Assembly: GCA_963719165.1 (NCBI GenBank)
Contig: CAVRAV010000001.1
Coordinates: 124,001 to 188,000 of the forward strand
Length of the DNA: 64,000 nucleotides
DNA from: JAOUEA01 sp963719165
GTDB lineage: Bacteria; Actinomycetota; UBA4738; HRBIN12
Direction of reading: 5' to 3'
A model generated the notes under the pieces. It had not been told where the DNA came from and did no database searches. It worked only from the letters and a program-made list of their open reading frames with translations. The translations under genes and the position numbers were made by a program. Below, piece after piece: positions 53,847-63,084 of this stretch (positions are counted from its first letter, which is position 1; every line of letters begins with the position of its first letter).

Positions 53847-54928
53847 TGTCCTCGGGCAACGGCGGCATGGTGAACGAGCTGCTCATCCAGATGCAATCGT
53901 TCGACCAGGCGCCCCTGCGCGATCGGTTCCGGGCGAAGATCGTGGGATGGGTCAATGGCTACCTGCCCATGGACCGCCAGATGAAGGCGGGCAAGTCCCG
54001 CTACAACAACATCCTGTTGATCGCGGCGACGAACCGCGGCGATTCCCTCGATGCGGCGCTCCTGCGTCCCGGCCGGTTCGACCGTCGCCTGTACTTCGAC
54101 CTGCCGACCAAGGGCGAGCGCACCGAGCTCATCGACTTCTTCTTCGCGCGCAAGAAGCATCACGAGCAGCTCGACGACCCCAAGCTGCGCGAGCGCCTCG
54201 CCCACGAGACGTTCGGCTACACGCCGGTGATGATCGAGCACCTTATGGACGAGGGGCTGCTCATGGCGCTGCGCGACGGTCGTCGCGAGATGAACTACCA
54301 GGACCTGATGGAGGCCAAGTTCACGGAGGAGATCGGGACCAAGCAGCCCACCACCTACACGGAGACGGATCGCGAGGCCGTCGCGACCCACGAGGCGGGT
54401 CACGCCACCGTGGCCTATCTCCTCGGCAAGGATCGCCGCCTCGAGGTGCTCTCGATCATCAAGCGGCGCGGCTCGTTGGGACTGCTCGCGCACAGCGAGC
54501 ACGAGGAACGCGTCACGCGCACCAAGTCCGAGATCGAGTCGAGCATCGCCATCGCGCTCGGGGGGCTCGTCGCCGAGGAGATGTGCATCGGCGAATCCGG
54601 CACAGGCCCCGCCCACGACCTCTCGGCCGCGACCACGTTGGCAGCGAACATGGTGGGGTCCTTCGGCATGGCGGGGTCGCTGATCTCCTACGATGCCTTG
54701 TCCCAGGGACCCTTCGGCGGGGCGAACCTCGTGGGCAAGGTCCTCAACGACAACGAGGGCAAGCAGCGGGTCGAGGACATCCTGTCGGCGCAGAAGGAGC
54801 GGGTGCGCGCCGTCCTCGAAGACAATCGCGACATCCACGCCGCCCTGCGTGACGCGCTGATCGCCCGCGACGAGCTCGTTCGCGAGGACATCATCGAGGT
54901 CATCGACAAGGCGATCGCGAACCGCTGA
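53843..54928 (+). CDS. ftsH: FtsH-like AAA protease, C-terminal part (zinc protease)
   Basis: 361 aa from ATG 53843. It starts after Walker B and holds the rest of the AAA domain, sensor NNILLIAATNRG, the SRH arginines in LLRPGRFDRR, then the M41 zinc protease with HEAGH (183-187) and the third-ligand region GTGPAHDLSAAT. With the preceding part it completes one FtsH of about 617 aa. The frame also stays open upstream to 53645, and GRRISPMMSSGNGG there looks natural, which argues for a lost base more than for a true split. Confidence 0.8.
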   Translation: MMSSGNGGMVNELLIQMQSFDQAPLRDRFRAKIVGWVNGYLPMDRQMKAGKSRYNNILLIAATNRGDSLDAALLRPGRFDRRLYFDLPTKGERTELIDFFFARKKHHEQLDDPKLRERLAHETFGYTPVMIEHLMDEGLLMALRDGRREMNYQDLMEAKFTEEIGTKQPTTYTETDREAVATHEAGHATVAYLLGKDRRLEVLSIIKRRGSLGLLAHSEHEERVTRTKSEIESSIAIALGGLVAEEMCIGESGTGPAHDLSAATTLAANMVGSFGMAGSLISYDALSQGPFGGANLVGKVLNDNEGKQRVEDILSAQKERVRAVLEDNRDIHAALRDALIARDELVREDIIEVIDKAIANR

Positions 54929-54949
54929 CCCTCACCGACCGACCGGCGA

Positions 54950-54955
54950 TACACT
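54950..54955 (+). promoter_or_regulatory. Putative -10 element TACACT (leaderless)
   Basis: TACACT ends 7 bases before the ATG at 54963, with CTGACC near -35 at 54925. Confidence 0.5.
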
Positions 54956-54962
54956 CGTCTTC

Positions 54963-56144
54963 ATGACGCGCTCGGTGATCGTGGACGGCGCTCGCACGCC
55001 CATCGGCAGGTTCAACGGCTCGCTCGCATCCGTTCCCGCGGTGCAGCTCGGCGGACACGCGATCCGCGCCGCGCTCGAGCGAACGGGCGTGAGCCCCGAC
55101 CAGGTTCAGTACGTGGTCATGGGGCACGTGCTCCAGGCGGGCCAGGGCCAGATCACGGCCCGCCAGGCCGCCGTGGCGGCCGGGATCCCCAAGGAGATCC
55201 CCTCCGTCACGGTCAACAAGGTCTGCCTGTCGGGGACGTCCGCGATCGCCCTGGCCGACCAGATGATCCGCGCCGGCGACCTCGACGTCGTGGTGGCCGG
55301 CGGCATGGAATCCATGACCAACGCGCCGTTCGTCCTGCCGGGGGCCCGGCACGGAGCACGTCTGGGAGACACCGAACTGCTGGACACGATGATCCACGAC
55401 GGGCTGTGGTGCGCGTTCGACGATCGCCACATGGGCGCCGGCACCGACGCGATCAGCGACGAGCTCGGCATCACGCGGGAAGCCCAAGACGCATGGGCGG
55501 CGCGGTCGCACGCGCGAGCACACGACGCGTGGAGCGACGGAAGGCTCGCGGAGGAGGTGGCTCCGATCGAGGTCCCGCAGCGAAAGGGCGACCCCGTGCT
55601 CGTCGAACGAGACGAGGGCATCCGCAGCGGCACCTCGCCGGACGGGCTGGCGCGACTCCGCCCGGCCTTCACCCCGGAGGGGACCGTCACGGCCGGGAAC
55701 GCCTCGCAGATCTCCGACGGGGGCGCGGCCGTGGTGGTGATGAGCCAGGAGAAGGCCTCCGAGCTCGGGGTGCGGCCCATCGCCGAGATCGTGGCCTACG
55801 GGATGTCCGCGGATCGGTACGCCTCACTGCAGACCGTGCCGGCGCTCGCCATGGAGCAAGCCCTCAAGAAGGCCGGCTTGGCCGCCTCGGACATCGGCCT
55901 CGCGGAGGTGAACGAAGCCTTCGCCGCCGTACCGTTGCACACCGCCGGGATGCTCGGCCTGTCCGAGGACATCGTGAACGTGAACGGCGGGGCCGTGGCC
56001 CTCGGTCATCCCATCGGGGCGAGCGGCGCCCGGCTCGTGCTCACGCTCGCCCACGAGATGCGCCGGCGTGGCGTGGACATCGGGGGCGTCGCCATCTGCG
56101 GGGGTGGTGGGCAGGGCGACGCCCTGATCCTGCGCCGTCGATAG
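54963..56144 (+). CDS. atoB: Acetyl-CoA C-acetyltransferase (thiolase)
   Basis: Condenses two acetyl-CoA to acetoacetyl-CoA, or the reverse (393 aa). Catalytic Cys88 (NKVCLSG), His349 (GHPIGASG) and Cys379 (CGGGGQGDA), with NEAFA, are all in place and at the family spacing. Length is that of the biosynthetic/degradative PhaA-AtoB type. It can feed the hydroxybutyryl-CoA dehydrogenase at 42781 and, after a hydratase (not in the window), the crotonyl-CoA carboxylase/reductase. Confidence 0.94.
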   Translation: MTRSVIVDGARTPIGRFNGSLASVPAVQLGGHAIRAALERTGVSPDQVQYVVMGHVLQAGQGQITARQAAVAAGIPKEIPSVTVNKVCLSGTSAIALADQMIRAGDLDVVVAGGMESMTNAPFVLPGARHGARLGDTELLDTMIHDGLWCAFDDRHMGAGTDAISDELGITREAQDAWAARSHARAHDAWSDGRLAEEVAPIEVPQRKGDPVLVERDEGIRSGTSPDGLARLRPAFTPEGTVTAGNASQISDGGAAVVVMSQEKASELGVRPIAEIVAYGMSADRYASLQTVPALAMEQALKKAGLAASDIGLAEVNEAFAAVPLHTAGMLGLSEDIVNVNGGAVALGHPIGASGARLVLTLAHEMRRRGVDIGGVAICGGGGQGDALILRRR

Positions 56145-56153
56145 CTCGAGCCG

Positions 56154-59100
56154 CTAGTCCTCGGCGGTGATCTCGGAGAGTCGGTGCAGTTCCTGCACGA
56201 GCAGCTGCTCGGGCGTTTGCGTCCACGCCTCCCGCGCCTCTTCGTCGGCGTCCACGACGATGCGGAGCTCAGCCGGGTCCGTCTGCGAGTCGTGCGGGTC
56301 CTCGGGGGTCGCGGCCGGCTCCGCCTCGGGGCGCGGCGCCGCGACGCTCCCGGCCTGCGCGCCGTCGGGCAGGAATACCCGGAACGCCGACCCGCCGCCC
56401 TCGAGGCTCTCGACCTTCGTCCAACCGCCCTGGACCTCGGCGAAGCGCTGCACGACGGGACTGAGCGAGGCGTCGGAGGAAGGCTCGGGATCCTCCACCG
56501 ACAGCAAGACGCCCCCCGACTGGTTCGCGAGCCGCACGGTGATCAGCTGATTGGCCGACGTTCGGTCGGCCGAGGAGCGCAGGAGCCCGGCCAGGATCTG
56601 CTCGGTGCGCAGCGGATCGACCGCCGCGACCACGCGTTCGGCCTGGATCCGGACGTCGTGGTCGGCGTCGATGCCCGACTCCTCGACCACGCGCGTCACC
56701 AGGGCCTCGAGGTCGGTGCGGCGGACGTTGAGTTGGATGGCGCCGTGCACGAGGTTGTCGGCCTCGCTCATATCGGTGACGACGCGATCGAGGCGCCGGG
56801 TGTACGTCGTGAGTTGGCGAACGAGCTGCGCCTGCTCCTTGGCGTCCTTCTTGTGCTTGAGGATCTGCGTGAGCCCGAGGATCTGACTCACCGACCGTCG
56901 GGCGTCGTGCGAGAGCTCCTTCATGAACGGGCTCGTGGAGCGGCGGTCCTCGAGCGGATCGCCCGCAACGGGCACGGCGCCCTCCTCGGCGCCCTCGGCT
57001 CCGTCGCCGCGGATCTGGCGCATGGCCTCGCTCATCTGCACGCGGCGCAGCTCGCCCTCGACCTCGTCGACCTGCTCTGCCTTGGATCGCAGATCCCGTT
57101 CGAGCTTGTGGGCGCGGTCCTCCGCGGCGATCAGTTTCTCGGTCTGGCCGGCGAGACGCTCCTGGGTCACGCGGAGCAGCTCGTCGAGATCCGCCCGGCC
57201 CTCCGTATCCGCGATCTCGAGGGCGCGGCGGGCCTCGAGCTCCTGGAGCCGGCGATTGATGTCGGCGTTGTCCTGCGTGGCCGCCCCCAGCTCGGCGGTG
57301 AGCCGGCGGGAGCGCGCCGAGGCCTCGGCCGCCTCGCGCTCGGCATGTTCTGCGCGCTCGGCGAGCAGCCGCGCGTTCTCCGTTTCGCGGACCACCTGTG
57401 CCGCCGCGGCGTCGAGCTCCTCCTTCGTGGTGCTCAGCTCCCGGCCGAGCCGCTCCGCCGTCGCCGAGGCCTCGGCCATCGCCTGCTCCGCCGACCCGTA
57501 GCGCGCGTCGCGGTCGGTGAGCTCGGTTCGCAAGGCCTGCAGGTCGGTTTGCACGGCCGCCTCCGCCGCGGCGACGCGTTCCCGGGCTGCAGCCTCGCGC
57601 GCCGCGAGTGCGTCCGCGTGAGCGACCTCCGTCGCCGCGATCTGCGCCTGGAACTCCTCGCGCGCGACGCGGACCTTCGCCTCGAGCTCCACCTCTTGCT
57701 CGACGAGCTCCGCGGAGTGGGATGCGGCGCGGCTCTCGAGCTCGGCGCGCGCGCTGCGGAGCTCATCCTCGAGCATGGCCGCGCGCTGCTCTTCGTTGCG
57801 GAGCGCGCGCAGCTCCACGCGGGCGTCCTCCAGCTCGGTGTTCGCCGCCTCGAGCTCGGAGCGCGCGGATTCGAAAGCCTCCCGATGGTGCAGGCTCTCG
57901 ACGTGCGCCGCGTCCAGATCCTCCTGGATCTCTTTGGCGTGCTCGGACTGGGGTCGCAGCGTCTCAAGCTCGCGCCGGGCGATCGAGAGCTGGGTCTCGG
58001 CACCGTCGAGCTCCGCGCGCAGCCCGATCACCTCGGTCTCGGCGTGCTGCACGCGCCGGAGCATCTCGGGGTCCTCCGTGGGCGTCATCCCGGCCGCGAG
58101 CTGCGCGGACAGGTCGCTGCGCTGCGCCGAGAGCTCGTCGCGTTCGGCCAGCAGGGCGTCGCGCTCGCCCCGCAGGGCGTCGCGCTCGGTCTTCATGGAC
58201 TCGAGACGATCGTTCGCCTTGGCCATGACGTCGGGGTCCGGGGCCAGGCGCGCGAGCTCCCGGTGCTCCTCCTGAAGCGTGCGCAGCTTTCCCTCGGACT
58301 CGCGGGCCCTGAGCTCGTAGTCGCGGGCTCGCTGCTCGGTGTCGGCCAGCTGCTCCTGGAGCCGGGGATCGGGACGGGTGGCGGCCGCCTCCTGCGCCCG
58401 GCGTTCCGTGGTCCGCAGCTCCTCGAGGGTCTTGCGGTATTGGTCCTGCAGCAGTGCCAGGCGCTCCTCGGCGGCCCGCGCGCGGTCCTCGGCCTTGCGA
58501 CGAGCGTCGCCCTCCTCCCGCAGACCGGGCGAGGCGACGCCGACGGGCCGGCCCGTTTGGCTCGTCTGCATCGGGGCGGGGTGCGGCGCCCCCGCCCGCG
58601 ACGAGGACGCGGCGGATCCCGAGGCGCCCCGGGTGGTCCGGTAGAGCGCGAAGCCGACGATCGCGAGCAGGACCGAGAGGAACAGGGCGTTCGTCCGCCA
58701 CGGGGAAGGGGCGGCGTCGATGGGCGCCGAGGAAGTCGTCATCTCCACCACGCTGGGTTCGCCAACGCCGGAGTGCAGCGCGAGAGGCACCATGATGGAG
58801 AAGCTGCCGTCGGCGTTCTGGGTCTGTGCCCTGCCCCGCAGCGCGGCTTTGATCCTGTCGCGTTGACCCTCGAGGGTGGTGCCGATCCCACCCTCGGTCG
58901 AATAGAGGATCTGGCCGTTCTGAGACCACAGGGTCACAGCGTCGAAGTTGCTGGGATCCAACACGACGGACGTGATGCGGCTGGTCAGGTCGCTCGCGCG
59001 CGAAGCGGATGCGGGGGCGGCGAGATCCTCAGGGCGGAAGACCAGCCCGAGCGAACGATCGGCGATGGTGGTCGCCTGCTCCACGGCGGCGGCGGTGGCC

Positions 59101-59216
59101 GTGCTGCGGGCGCGCATCCCGAGATACGTCGACGCCGCGATCCCCGCGACGATCAAGATCGTGATGCCGACGAGCAGGTTCCTGGCGATGCCACTGCCGT
59201 TCTTGGTGCCAGCCAT
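56154..59216 (-). CDS. Membrane sensor with long coiled coil and degenerate histidine-kinase domain
   Basis: A 1020-residue protein. Two membrane helices (about 14-34 and 174-195) flank an extracytoplasmic domain of about 140 residues. An acidic coiled coil of roughly 500 residues (about 225-740) follows, then a HisKA-like pair (His770 in LSHDARRSVSQIL) and a HATPase-like domain. The N-box Asn is absent (GLLRSSADR), and the G1 box DxGxG is replaced by EDPEPSSD, so ATP binding is doubtful; the C-terminal strand GGGSAFRVFLPDG is kept. The last 70 residues are acidic. It probably acts as a scaffold or pseudokinase. GAGGGGG precedes the ATG. No response regulator is adjacent. Confidence 0.8.
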   Translation of the reverse strand: MAGTKNGSGIARNLLVGITILIVAGIAASTYLGMRARSTATAAAVEQATTIADRSLGLVFRPEDLAAPASASRASDLTSRITSVVLDPSNFDAVTLWSQNGQILYSTEGGIGTTLEGQRDRIKAALRGRAQTQNADGSFSIMVPLALHSGVGEPSVVEMTTSSAPIDAAPSPWRTNALFLSVLLAIVGFALYRTTRGASGSAASSSRAGAPHPAPMQTSQTGRPVGVASPGLREEGDARRKAEDRARAAEERLALLQDQYRKTLEELRTTERRAQEAAATRPDPRLQEQLADTEQRARDYELRARESEGKLRTLQEEHRELARLAPDPDVMAKANDRLESMKTERDALRGERDALLAERDELSAQRSDLSAQLAAGMTPTEDPEMLRRVQHAETEVIGLRAELDGAETQLSIARRELETLRPQSEHAKEIQEDLDAAHVESLHHREAFESARSELEAANTELEDARVELRALRNEEQRAAMLEDELRSARAELESRAASHSAELVEQEVELEAKVRVAREEFQAQIAATEVAHADALAAREAAARERVAAAEAAVQTDLQALRTELTDRDARYGSAEQAMAEASATAERLGRELSTTKEELDAAAAQVVRETENARLLAERAEHAEREAAEASARSRRLTAELGAATQDNADINRRLQELEARRALEIADTEGRADLDELLRVTQERLAGQTEKLIAAEDRAHKLERDLRSKAEQVDEVEGELRRVQMSEAMRQIRGDGAEGAEEGAVPVAGDPLEDRRSTSPFMKELSHDARRSVSQILGLTQILKHKKDAKEQAQLVRQLTTYTRRLDRVVTDMSEADNLVHGAIQLNVRRTDLEALVTRVVEESGIDADHDVRIQAERVVAAVDPLRTEQILAGLLRSSADRTSANQLITVRLANQSGGVLLSVEDPEPSSDASLSPVVQRFAEVQGGWTKVESLEGGGSAFRVFLPDGAQAGSVAAPRPEAEPAATPEDPHDSQTDPAELRIVVDADEEAREAWTQTPEQLLVQELHRLSEITAED

Positions 59217-59336
59217 CGATGGCCCCCTCGGGCGATGCGCAACTGTTCCCTGAGCCGGAGTATCGGCAAGGCACCTCGGGACCTTCAGCGCGGTTCGGGG
59301 GATATATCTCTGCGACCTACGGCCCCCCCAACCGGC

Positions 59337-61911
59337 CTACAGCCGGCCGGGCCACGCGGGGGCGGCGCCGGAGCGCACGATCGTGTCGCCCGACAGGTCG
59401 TCCTTGTCCAGGACGATCAGGTCCTCCACCATCTGGCGCATCTGCTCCACGTGGCTGACGAGCACCACCAGCCGATGAACTCCGCGCGCGGCGTCGGATG
59501 GATCGTCCCCCGGAGTCGGGCCGGCCACGAGGCGGCCGATCCCCTCCATGGCTCGGTCGAGGTGCTCGGGATCGAGGCTCCCGAACCCCTCGTCGAGGAA
59601 GAACGCGTCCAGTCGACCGCCGCCGCGCGCTACCATCTCGGCCAACGCGAGCGCGAGCGCCAGCGAGGCGAGGAAGGTCTCCCCGCCCGAGAGGCTGTCG
59701 GCCCTGCGCTCGGAGCCGGCGGCGTTCAGATCGACCACGTCGAACCGATCGTCGCCCGTGAAGCGGTAGGCACCGTCGGTGAGGTCCTCGAGATGCACGC
59801 TGCCGAGCTCGCCGAGCGCCGCCCGCTCCTCCTCGAGGAGGAACGCAAGGAAGCGTGCGGGCTGAAGATCTGCGGCGAGCCTGTGGGTGAGCTCCAGGTC
59901 GCGCTCCGCGGCCGCGAGGCGCTCGTCGAGGTCGGCGCCGGCCGCCAGGAGGTCCTGCAGCCCGGCGACCCGCTCGCCCACGGCGGCTTCGCGTGCGGCT
60001 GCCTCGGCGAGGACGTCGGCGAAGTCGACCTCGGTTCCGAGGCCGAGCTCCGCCAGGATGCCCGCCGCCGCCTCCGAGGCCTCCGCGTCCTCGCCCCGGG
60101 CTGCCGCGAGCCGTCGGTCGAGCGCCTCCCGACGCTCTTCCAGGGTCTCGGCGAGGGCCGAGCGGTCCGCCCGAAGAGCCTCGGGACCTTCGGCGGCTGG
60201 CCGTGACGCACCCAGGCGGCCCCACGCCGTCGCGAGCTGGGTCGCGAGCTGGGTCATCGCGGACCCCGCTCGCTCGTCTTCCGTCCGCAGCCGATCCACG
60301 TCGGCCCGGGCCGAAGTCGAGGCGGCGGCGGCTCGGCCGCGCTCCCGTTCGGCGGCCTCGAGTTCCGAGGCGCGCTTCGCCAGCAGTGCGGCCGGATCGC
60401 CGTCTCCCAGGCGCTCCGCCAGCTCCGCCTTGCATACATCGAGCTCCGCCTCGGCCGAGCGCAACCCCTCCGCGGCGCGGCCGAGTTCGGCCGCGATGCG
60501 CTCGACGGTCCCCTGCGCGGCGCTCGCCCGTTCCGTTGCCGTCGCGGCCGCAGCGGTCGCCGATCCCGCGGTGCCCGCGCGCCGCTCGAGTAGCCGGCGC
60601 GCCTCGGCGAGGGCCGCCTCCGCCTCCACGAGCGTGGAAGCCTGAGCGAGTGGCGGCGGCTGTTTCACCACCTGATCGCACACCGGACACGGGTCGCCAG
60701 GGCCGAGATCCGCGCGCAGCGTCATCGCCATGTCCGCGTGCCGAGCCTCGTGGGCGAGCCCCTGCGTCGCGACGACGCCGGCCTCGGCCTCCGTGAGCTC
60801 CGCGCCTGCGATCTCGCGCCGTTCCTCGGCCTCGCGCGCGAGCTGCTTCGCCGCCCGGGATGCCTCCAAAGCGTCGGCGCCGGCGCGCGCGATGTCTTCG
60901 CGATGACGCGCACGCTCGTCGGCGGTCCTGGCGAGATGCTCCAGCGAACGAACGAGGGCCGCGAGTCCGGCCTGATCGCTCAGGCGTTCGGCGGTGGCCG
61001 CGTAGTCGGCTTCCGTAGCCGCCCGATCCTGCTCCGCCTCCTCCGCCGCGCGCGCGGCACGCTGCAGGGCCTCGCCGGCGCGGGCCGCTGCGTCCAGGAC
61101 GGCCTCCGCGAGGTCGGCGTCGGGGAGGGCCTCGGCGACGGCGGCGAGCTCGCCCCGCCGTTCGAGCGCGCGGGCCACCTCCCCCTGCGCGAGGTCCCGC
61201 GCCCGGCTCAGCTCGTCCATTCGGACGCGCGCCACCCGGAGAGCGTCGGCGCGAACCCTTGCCGAGCCGAGTTCCGCCTCCGCCGCTGCGAGCTGCTCCC
61301 GGCCGTGCGCGAGCCGGCCACGTTCGTCCCGCAGCGACACCGCGGCCAGATCGGCAGTGGCGAGGCGAACCCGCGCCGCGTCGTGGGCGGCGTCGAAGCG
61401 TTCGTAGCCGAACACGCCCTTCAGGACATCGTTGCGCTGCGTGGGGGTGGCGCGCAGGAACTCCGAGAAGCGATTCTGGGCGAGCAAGACCGAACGGCAG
61501 AACGCGGCGAAGTCCATGCCCAGAAGCTCCTCGACCCGCTCGCGCATGACCCGCTCGCCCACGAAGGAGTCCACGACCTCGGCGTCGGGCGCGTCGTGCG
61601 CCAATCGCTCGAGCTGGTGACCGGAAGCACCGCGGCGCCGCAGGGCGCGCGCCGCCCGCCACACCTGTCCGTCGACCTCGAACCGGAGTTCGACATGGCA
61701 GCCGTCGCTCAGCTGGTGGATCAGCGACTTGGTGTTCTGCTCGACGGCGGGCGTCTTCCCGAACAGCGAGAACACGACGGCATCGAGGATGGTCGACTTG
61801 CCGGACCCGATCGGGCCCGACGATTCCCACCAGCCTGCGCCCGCGCCAGTCGATGGTGGTGAGGTCGCGATAGGAACGGAAACCTCGCAGCGACAGCTCA
61901 AGCGGGCGCAT
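59337..61911 (-). CDS. sbcC: SbcC/Rad50-like ATPase (apparent one-base insertion)
   Basis: DNA-end processing ATPase partner of SbcD. From the ATG at 61911 the first residues are MRPLELSLRGFRSYRDLTTIDW and VGIVGP; deleting one base at 61812 joins them to IGSGKSTILDAV, restoring Walker A. The remaining frame gives QNRFSEFLRATP, long coiled coils, a CPVC zinc hook in the centre, and the C-terminal LSGGETFLASLALALALAEM signature with FLDEGFGSLDP Walker B. Restored length is about 857 aa. It overlaps sbcD by 14 bases. The insertion may be an assembly error; left uncorrected, the ATPase head would be destroyed. Confidence 0.85.
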
Positions 61912-63073
61912 CGCCGACCTCCTCCATCACGGCGCGGAACAGGGTGGTGAGCCCCGGCGGCGGCTCCTCGCCCGTGTCCGCCCGGTAGAACTCGGCGTAC
62001 AGCTCCTCGTCGTCCGGGCGGACCCCCCGCGTCGCGGCCACGGTCCGCTCGCCGGCGGGCCGCTGCGCGCGCACGTTCACGAGGAACGGGAACAGATCGG
62101 CCGCGCGGCGAGCGAGGTCCGTATCGGTGCCGCCCACGCGCACGGAGAGGTCGAGGTACGCGCCCCGCAGCTCGTCCACTCGCGACTCGAGCTCGTCCCA
62201 CGTCCCCGACGCGCGCAGGAGCGGGCGCCCGCTCGTGAGCGGGATGGACGTGACCGTGGCGAGGCGTCCGGGCTCGGCGTCGACGATGACGACGCGTTTG
62301 GCCTCGCCCGCCTCGCCGAAGTCCAGCTGCAGCAACGACCCCGCGTAGGCGGCGGGGACCGGCGCGCCCGGCACCGGCTGCGGCGCGTGGATGTGGCCCA
62401 TCGCCACGTATTGGGGTCCCGCCGGGATGGCCTCCGCCGTGGCCGCGTAGGCCTCACCCATGTGGAGCTCGCGTTCCCCGCGCGGCGCGGCCCGGTCCAC
62501 CTTGACCCCACCCACCATGAAGTGCGCCATCAGGATCGGAACGAGGTCGCCGCCGGCGGCGCGCACGAGCGCTCGGTTGTAGGCCTGCGTGATGGCGGCC
62601 ACCCGCTCGGCGTACGCCCCGTACCACGTGCCCGCCTCCTGCATGAAGTCGATCACCCGTCCCTCGCGGAGGAACGGGAAGCACGCGACCACGGCGTCGA
62701 CGCCCAGTACGTCGGGTCCGAGGAGTCCGCCGGCCTCCGGGCGCTTCACCGCTCCCACGAGGTACACGCCGTGGCCCTGCGAACGCAGCAGCGGCGCGAG
62801 GGCTTCGAACAGCTCGGGGGAGTCGTGGTTGCCCGCCACAGCCACCACGGGACGATGCACGGCGAGGCGAACCAGCGCTTCCAACCCCCTCGTCAGCGCG
62901 TCGATCGGGGGCATCGGACGGTCGAACACGTCGCCGGCGACCAGCACGAGATCGACCGCGTGCGCGTCCGCGATCCCGGCTACCTCGTCGAGCACGTCGT
63001 GGAACTCGGGCGTGCGATCGTGACGACCCAGGCGGCGTCCGACGTGCCAGTCAGAGGTGTGGAGGATCCGCAT
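61898..63073 (-). CDS. sbcD: Exonuclease SbcD/Mre11-like phosphoesterase
   Basis: Nuclease of 391 aa that processes DNA ends with SbcC. The five phosphoesterase motifs are seen: LHTSDWHVG, VAGDVFDR, AGNHDSPE, AHFMVGG and MGHIHAPQ, holding the two metals. The C-terminal cap is of the bacterial length. ATG 63073 starts 12 bases after the HerA-like gene ends. It overlaps sbcC by 14 bases, so the two are coupled. Confidence 0.93.
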   Translation of the reverse strand: MRILHTSDWHVGRRLGRHDRTPEFHDVLDEVAGIADAHAVDLVLVAGDVFDRPMPPIDALTRGLEALVRLAVHRPVVAVAGNHDSPELFEALAPLLRSQGHGVYLVGAVKRPEAGGLLGPDVLGVDAVVACFPFLREGRVIDFMQEAGTWYGAYAERVAAITQAYNRALVRAAGGDLVPILMAHFMVGGVKVDRAAPRGERELHMGEAYAATAEAIPAGPQYVAMGHIHAPQPVPGAPVPAAYAGSLLQLDFGEAGEAKRVVIVDAEPGRLATVTSIPLTSGRPLLRASGTWDELESRVDELRGAYLDLSVRVGGTDTDLARRAADLFPFLVNVRAQRPAGERTVAATRGVRPDDEELYAEFYRADTGEEPPPGLTTLFRAVMEEVGDAPA

Positions 63074-63084
63074 GCGCCGGGAGG

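Noticed and set aside
56184..60206. A 1340-residue open frame on the plus strand
   Set aside because: It runs antisense to the coiled-coil sensor and sbcC genes, has no domain-like sequence and reflects the high GC content of the third codon position.
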